64,000 nt of DNA from Symsagittifera roscoffensis (Eukaryota > Xenacoelomorpha > Acoela > Convolutidae), in NCBI RefSeq assembly GCF_963678635.1, contig NW_026971290.1, positions 1-64,000 on the forward strand, given 5' to 3'. A program made the position numbers and the translations under genes. Positions 58,364 to 64,000 of the stretch are shown piece after piece. How positions within the stretch are numbered: the first letter of the stretch is position 1; every line of letters begins with the position of its first letter. The notes beneath the pieces were generated by a model. The model saw only the letters and a program-made list of their open reading frames with translations. It was not told the origin of the DNA and did no database searches.

Positions 58364-58621
58364 TTAGATCATGGTGAGTGAGGCCTTCATCGATACTGGT
58401 TGAGGTGGAGCTAGTGGCTCTGGAACTGTGTCTGGCGGAGGGTCAGGTGGTGGTACTGCTAGTGGTGTTGGTAACGGCGCAAAAATCGGAGCAAAAGCAA
58501 CTGCTACTTGTGCACTCGGAATTGATAATCGAGCTGTTGTAGGTGCGCTCTGGGTCGTTTCATTGTCATTTGTCTGCTGCTGAATTTCTTCGAGCAGCTT
58601 CGGCAAATAGTAATAGAACAA
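58364..58621 (-). pseudogene. Proline-rich tail ORF of the retrotransposon
   Basis: 85 open residues directly after the previous segment, with a proline-rich run (LPTPLAVPPPDPPPDTVPEP). It is probably the 3' end of the element's coding region. The function is unknown. Confidence 0.4.
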
Positions 58622-59020
58622 TCATGGCTTACTTCGGTATTTTACTAGCGAAAGATCCATCACGACTTTTGTCGCATCAATAAGTTCAACGTCTTCTGGT
58701 TGATGCTGCGATCGGCTGTCTTCTAGTTGTGCGAATGATTTCTGATCATAGTATCTTCTGTATCTTTGGAATGAGGACAGTAAATTCTTTTTTGTTTCTT
58801 TGAATTTTTCCAGCTTTGCATCTGGCATTATTGTGACGAAATCTGATTCTGCTGTTACTGCTTCTATTGCTTTTGTCGGAAAGCAAAAAAAGAGGTTTTG
58901 TAAGTTCTCTTCAGTGGAAAAGTTAGTATAGACAACATCCGCATGATGAATAATATGATAAGTTATGAATAAATGTTGCCATTGGAACATATTTGCGCCA
59001 ATCTCACCATTGTTGGTCAA
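58622..59020 (-). pseudogene. Retrotransposon pol C-terminal segment
   Basis: 132 open residues with SSFQRYRRYYDQKSFAQ, which resembles the RYxxYYDxKA region downstream of integrase in Gypsy pol. No chromodomain is seen. Confidence 0.5.
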
Positions 59021-59180
59021 TGTTTAGCCTCAGTTTTCTTTTAAGAGGTCGATCTTATTGTTTAACAGTGCCAATTGACTGTGGATTTTTCAGCGTCGCG
59101 TGGTTGATTTCAATTTCGAGCATGAGTTGTCAATTAATGTATAAGTTTTAACATGAAAGTCTTTCAAGACACACTATTAT

Positions 59181-59640
59181 CTATTTCGGTATGTAAATAT
59201 TCATGAAGAAATTTTTTGTGAGCTCTCGTACACCAGTTTCTGCGCTAGAATTGGTCAATGGTGCTGCAAACAGGTATTTCGAGAAAACATCAATTCCATT
59301 GAGAACGAACTTGTACACTGATGACTTCGGAGGTCCAACGATATCGACTTGCATTACGTCTCCTGGTAAACACTGCAATGACAATTTTGTTTGAAGTGGT
59401 GGAATTCGACAGTTTGCGATTGCTCTTTTGAGTTGCAAGCACGTCAAAGAGTTCTTTATATTGTTCGCTAAAAACTCGGCAGTATTGTTTATGCTTAGCT
59501 TGCCCCGTATCATCGTACAATTTACTGTAGTGAACTTCGTCTTCGATTTCCAGCCAAATCAACCGCATGGCATTATTCTTCTTCCGACTGTTTTCGTATG
59601 CGAGGTTTGGAATTTGTTCATTTCGTATCCAATTCTTCAC
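59181..59640 (-). pseudogene. Integrase remnant, frameshifted
   Basis: A second frame from 59640 carries the region before the zinc finger. The main frame from 59513 has CLQLKRAIANCRIP, then the core LPGDVMQVDIVGPP with a catalytic aspartate, and NGIDVFSKYLFAAPLTN with the second block. It stops at YIPK* (59181), before the catalytic glutamate region is seen. Confidence 0.8.
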
Positions 59641-59688
59641 ATCTTCAAAATCGGTATCTTTTCTGGTTCTATTTTCAGTTTCAGCGTT

Positions 59689-60111
59689 TCATGACTTAAA
59701 TTCAGATCTTGAAAGAAGTTCGGGATCGGGATATTCAACTTCTGAAATGGGCGGTCTCGTGACTCTGACAAAACCTTGTGGGACTATCATGTCGGTATCT
59801 TCTTGGACGTTCAACTCGCCGAGACAAGTCTTGTAAAGTCCAAGTTTTTGCAATTGAGCTTTTAGAGTTTCGTCAATTGTGTTGTCCGTTTTCGTAAATG
59901 CGTCTTTCTCTGACTCAACTAGGCTGAGTGATGCGTCAGGTACTTCCGCTGTCGTGTCAATTTGTATTTCTCGCACCGGAATTTTGTCTGGTAGTTTCAT
60001 TGAAAGTGAATCTGATGGATCAATTTGCATTCTAGACAAAAAGTCAGCTGCATAATTTGCTTCTCCTGGGATATGCGCGATTATTATATTGAAAGCCATG
60101 ACTCGATCCAA
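59689..60111 (-). pseudogene. RNase H end and linker to integrase
   Basis: 140 open residues: the HIPGEANYAADFLSR motif, then a long acidic linker typical of the stretch between RNase H and integrase. It ends with a stop at 59689. The preceding frame is disrupted. Confidence 0.7.
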
Positions 60112-60430
60112 AAATTCCAGAATGAAGGGCGTATTGTTTAGGCCTGGAAAAATTGCCTAAGGCTTGGATTGTCAGTGAGAACTATCACTGGTTTTCAAAA
60201 TTCCTAGATGAGATGAAAGAAATTATCAAGAGCGAAATAGAGCGCAGAAAACTCTTTATAGTAGAAGGACATTGTCATTTGTGCTGCGCTGAATAGTCTT
60301 GAACAAAAAAAACTGGTGCATACGTTTTCATTTCACCGTTGTTGTCAGTTTAGTCTTCAAGAGTTAGCACAAAACCGGTACCATGGTAGCTTGCAACACA
60401 AAGCAGTAAGTATTGAAACCCTGGTTTTGG
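60030..60430 (-). pseudogene. RNase H remnant
   Basis: Minus-strand pieces in alternating frames read ASCHGTGFVLTLED, MKTYAPVFF and, after a frameshift, a YYKEF-like segment. The domain ends in the well-kept IIIAHIPGEANYAADFLSRM, the end-of-RNase-H motif of Gypsy elements. Confidence 0.75.
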
Positions 60431-60439
60431 CAAACGAAG

Positions 60440-60800
60440 TGTTATGTTCGTTGCTTGTATAAGGTCATGTTTTCACACTTCAAGGTTTTTATGGTACTCG
60501 TCTTTTATTTGGATTTCGCCTTCTTTTTTAGTCAAAAAAATAATATAATTTTTTGGCCTAAGCTTGGCTGATATTTCCTAAAAAATTGAACAAACCAATC
60601 AGTCTTTGCACTTGAACAAAACTCATCTTTGATTTCGACCTCTTTTCTCATTAGACAAAAAATGGTATCAGTTTTCGGCCTAATCTTGGCTTATATTCCC
60701 TAAAAAACTAGGAAATTAGGAAAATTAGGAAATTTTCAACGTTCCTTGAGAAAAAAAAAGCCGCAAAGTGTTAAATTGCGGCAGTTTTATTTTCTCTAGG
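60440..60800 (-). pseudogene. RT connection region with an internal duplication
   Basis: Two copies of about 65 bases lie at ~60535-60600 and ~60650-60715. Both contain a minus-strand stretch reading like the connection motif (GLFNFLGNISQA in the first copy). The frame is broken in both. Confidence 0.5.
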
Positions 60801-60805
60801 CAAGT

Positions 60806-61360
60806 TCAAATTTTTTCTCGTTCTGCCAATACTCTTGCTGGTGTAGCAAAACTGCGTGGAAATTTCTTTCTTTGAGTTCCATTTTCAGCTTTGTTTGGTG
60901 ACAATTTAAGTACGGACTTCCTTAAGCGTTGAAAATTTTTCGAAAGTGATGGTATGAATTCATCGAAGTTATTTACAGCACTTCCTATGTCATCCATGAA
61001 CTGAGTACACAAATCAGCTGCTAGGCATGGGTCAAGGTAGTGGCGTATAAATGAACAAAATCCCCTGACGGATTTACTTACACCATGAGCGAGGCATTTG
61101 TAGACGTAACTTCGCCATCCGAAGTTAAATGTCAAAACTTGGACTGAAAAGTCATCTGCCCTTTGCACAAAGTGATAAGCTTCAGAACAATCTAACTTGG
61201 TAAACAAATTTTTCCCGGCGAAGTGCTTCGTTGCATCAGTCATGTCTGAGATCAGAAAGTTGCTATTGATGTAATCAGTCTTGGTTGAGTGATTTATTCG
61301 CCTAAAGGTAATCAACATTCATAATTTCCCTGATGGTTTTCTATGTGCAAACAGTGCGCT
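60806..61360 (-). pseudogene. Reverse transcriptase remnant
   Basis: Reading down the minus strand: FAHRKPSGKL, an in-frame TGA at about 61317-61319, then LITFRRIN, the LDCSEAYHFVQ block carrying the first catalytic aspartate, and QFMDDIG as the catalytic YxDD-type box (F at the first position). After the fingers and palm the frame is lost near 60806. Confidence 0.85.
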
Positions 61361-62213
61361 ACTGTACTTTGAATGCGATAATGTCATTATCAGTCCAAAG
61401 TAGTGCATTAAGGCAAGTTCAACTAAAAATGTATGTCGCAAAAGTATCGGCGTCGATGGTCATTGTGTGTACAGGGGACGTTGGTGCTCCGGTGACAGCT
61501 TTATTTGTAAGTCCGAATGAAAACCCTTGTCAAAAATGTCAGAGTATTCGATCAGCAAAAACTATCCTTTTGACCTTTGGTCTTCAGTCAATACGGAATT
61601 CTCCCAAAGGAAATTTTTATTGAAGTTCAATCTATCTCGAAAATTCACTTTGGGTTCAAGTTGTCCACGACGTTTAAAATGAATTGGTCGTAAATGTCAA
61701 GTTGAATTGGCGGAAACAATTCCGGGTTTTCGCACGTTTTAAACCAAATGTTATCATATTCAAGTTGATGCTTCAGTTGCTGAGGCTTCTGATGTTCACA
61801 AGATTGTTCAATAAGTTCATTAAAGCCCGTTTCAATGTCATCTGGATGATTAATTGTTGCATATTCAATCATTTTTGGCTCAATCGAGAAAAAATTTTGT
61901 TGCTCCGGTAAAAGTCAGAATGGAAAACTTCCCAATTTTAGTTGTGAAAGGCAAAATTATCTCATTTTCACTAATATTAAATGTGGTGATACATAAAAAG
62001 TTATCCTGCAGAACTTCGCTAAACGAGAAAGTGAATGCGAGTTCGCATTTTTCTTCGAATTCCTCGGATGTTATAACTATTCCCGTAGTTTCTTCCATGT
62101 CTTGACACGCGTTCTGTTACTGGCATTTCACAAGAATGGTCTGATGTGGAGCTATAATTTGACGTTTGGTTAAGATCAGTGGAAATTTTTTCATTCGATT
62201 GATTCCTCTCGGC

Positions 62214-62417
62214 TCATTTGGAGATTATATCTGGAAAATGTTTCAAGTTGTATTTTGGACAAATATGATGGATATGGTGTTTTTTATGGATTGGGTTTCC
62301 TAGGACAGTTGAGTTGGCTGCATGTAGAATGAGGAAAGATTCTACAAATGTCATGTCTGCCAATCTAAATTCTAGTGTAACCTCAGTTTCTATTGATACC
62401 AGTTGTCGTCCGGTCAT
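62214..62417 (-). pseudogene. Retroviral-type aspartic protease C-terminal remnant
   Basis: Contains FLILHAANSTVLGNP followed by a histidine-rich HKKHHI segment. The shape [hydrophobic]-LGNP-x-xxKKH is common at the end of Gypsy proteases. The catalytic D-[ST]-G half was not found. Confidence 0.5.
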
Positions 62418-63291
62418 TCTTACTTTCTTGAGTTTAGGTTCGTTTATTTGAAGAGGGCGAAACTGTTAGTTTTTCAAATCCTTCGGAAGGTGATTCTCTC
62501 ATCACGTTCAACTGATTGTTTAATTAATGTAATAGATGATTTAGGTGATTTTGATGATTTGGGAGGCTGACTCGGTGGCTTAAGTAGTTTTTGGCTTAGT
62601 TGGGAATGGGAAGGACTGACCTCGTCCCTGCGGTTTCGGTCTCCACCAGTACTGGTTTGCTGTGTGGTTGAATTTACCACAAAGCTCGGAAAGCTTTGCT
62701 GATGATTGAACCATAGGTACGAAAGGTCCGTTAGGCGCTTGAGTATCACCTTGTATCGGAGTTGCTACAAATGGTTAATGTTGCGGGTAGTCTGCGAATT
62801 GCTGCTAGTTTTTGATTTTGATTCATCAGCTCAATTTGCTCATTTTTGTTATTGGCTGGGTTCTGATGATGTTGGCATCACTGATGATAAAGTGTAGGTG
62901 CGTTTGGTTGCAAGTTCAGCTGGTTATTACCAAACTGAAATCGCTTCTGCCAGATTCTTTGGCCTTTTCCTCCTCTTACATCTCTTTGCTGTTCCAACCC
63001 TGGGTTTTAATTCTATTGATAACCACTAAATTTACCTGTTTGATTTCTGTTTTGTTTTTGTTCTGAACACGCATACAGTTTTTTTTTACTGCTTCTATCA
63101 ACTATCTTGATTTGTAGATCACTTTATGATAGCGCATACAAGAATTTCTGAGAAATTCTCGTTTACTTCGTCGAATCCGTCTTCAGGGTAACCATCAGTT
63201 CGAAAAGTTTCACGAATCGTGATTTGCTTTTTTCAAGTTATAAATTCCTGAACGTGGTAGCAGAAGGTTGCTCCTTAAGTTTTGATCTCAA

Positions 63292-63522
63292 TTAGACTGA
63301 CCTTCCTTTTATGAACAAACGTTTGCTTTGTTCACTCCAATGGTCATTTACTGCGTCTAATCTTTCTTGCTTCCGAGCAGTTTCCGTGTGGAAGCGCGCC
63401 GATTCTATCGTCGCATCTGCTGCTACACGGTCAATCGGGATTAAGGCTGGCAAATCTGGTAATGAATACGCTCGATGCGTTTTTTTGATAGGTTCACCAA
63501 AAATTTTCAGGCGTAACTGCAC
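63292..63522 (-). pseudogene. gag-like remnant of the retrotransposon
   Basis: A 76-residue open segment with LPDLPALIPIDRVAADAT and a charged helical stretch (HTETARKQERLDAV). The position at the 5' end of the element and the composition fit gag. No zinc knuckle survives in the degraded stretch that follows to about 62.8 kb. Confidence 0.45.
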
Positions 63523-64000
63523 TTGGGTTGAATCGAAATTGCTAACTTCAGGACCTGTACTACTTCAGACTGGGGATGATAGAAAAGATGATAACAGATT
63601 CAGCACTCATAAAATTTAGGGGTGACGCAAAAAAACTGCTAGTTTGGGTGAACTTGAATCATCTAGCGGTATTTGTTTGGGTTAAGGCGCTGAGTCGGCT
63701 GTTATTATTATCAGAGTGTGCTAAATAATTGGTTACTTATTTTTCTTCTTTTTTTCGGCGGTGTACTTTTTTCTATTCACAATAATTTACTGCGTTTGTT
63801 AGAGTTTTGAGTTATTTTGAGCTAACTAACTGTTTTGTCTTGGGATACCTATCATCTACTTCATTTTCTGCTGGGCCAGTAGCTCGTTTGACAAACCATC
63901 TTACTTCAATCAATAGTAGCGATGCTGTAGGTCACGATCCGCATCTTTGTTCCTTCAAGTTGAAAACAGTTAGTAGGAGTTGATGACATGTAATAGTTAT
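63523..64000. other. Window end beyond the retrotransposon
   Basis: No LTR, primer-binding site or gene recognised. It may still be part of the element. Confidence 0.4.

Larger units (their letters stand above)
58364..63522 (-). mobile_element. Decayed Ty3/Gypsy-like LTR retrotransposon
   Basis: Minus-strand order from high to low coordinate: gag-like segment, protease end, reverse transcriptase, RNase H, integrase, C-terminal tail. This is the Ty3/Gypsy gene order. Frames are broken by stops and shifts throughout. The block is visibly less A/T-run-rich than the surrounding DNA. I found no flanking LTR pair; the 5' part may run past the window end. Only the parts listed separately are supported. 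Confidence 0.85.

Noticed and set aside
57900-64000. LTR pair around the Gypsy-like element
   Set aside because: No long direct repeat was seen between the flanks; the upstream LTR may be outside the window or decayed.

Overview
The window is AT-rich metazoan nuclear DNA (roughly one-third GC by eye). Its genes are split by short GT-AG introns and embedded in many transposon-derived repeats. Nothing is bacterial: there are no operons, no Shine-Dalgarno-led ORFs and no tightly packed genes. The one gene recognised with certainty is the animal gene RECK. Its divergence from the vertebrate protein, including several lost cysteines, fits a fast-evolving invertebrate. I cannot name the phylum.

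Layout. 1-14.2 kb: no supported gene. This part holds dispersed repeats, tRNA-derived SINE pieces, a 3.2 kb satellite array of ~240 bp units (8.25-11.41 kb) and two short hAT-like non-autonomous elements. 14.2-39.1 kb, minus strand: sixteen coding exons of RECK, a secreted or membrane-anchored regulator of metalloproteases and a Wnt7 co-receptor in vertebrates. All splice phases agree from the CC2 repeat to the stop codon. The 14.9 kb intron at 24.1-39.0 kb is full of repeats. It also contains a signal-peptide exon at 26.3-26.5 kb whose phase would allow splicing into the next RECK exon. 39.1-45.9 kb: three further candidate minus-strand exons that probably form the N-terminal part of RECK. 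Their exact junctions are unresolved and no start codon was found.

45.9-64 kb: no confident host gene. Three well-delimited DNA transposon relics lie here: a 393 bp hAT derivative with an exact 8 bp target duplication and a leftover transposase C-terminus, a 732 bp Tc1/mariner-type long-inverted-repeat element with TA duplication, and a 734 bp inverted-repeat element. A decayed Ty3/Gypsy-like retrotransposon on the minus strand (about 58.4-63.5 kb) shows gag-like, protease, reverse transcriptase, RNase H and integrase remnants with stops and frameshifts.

Splice sites, motifs and repeats were read directly from the sequence. Gene identity rests on remembered family sequences, not on a database search.
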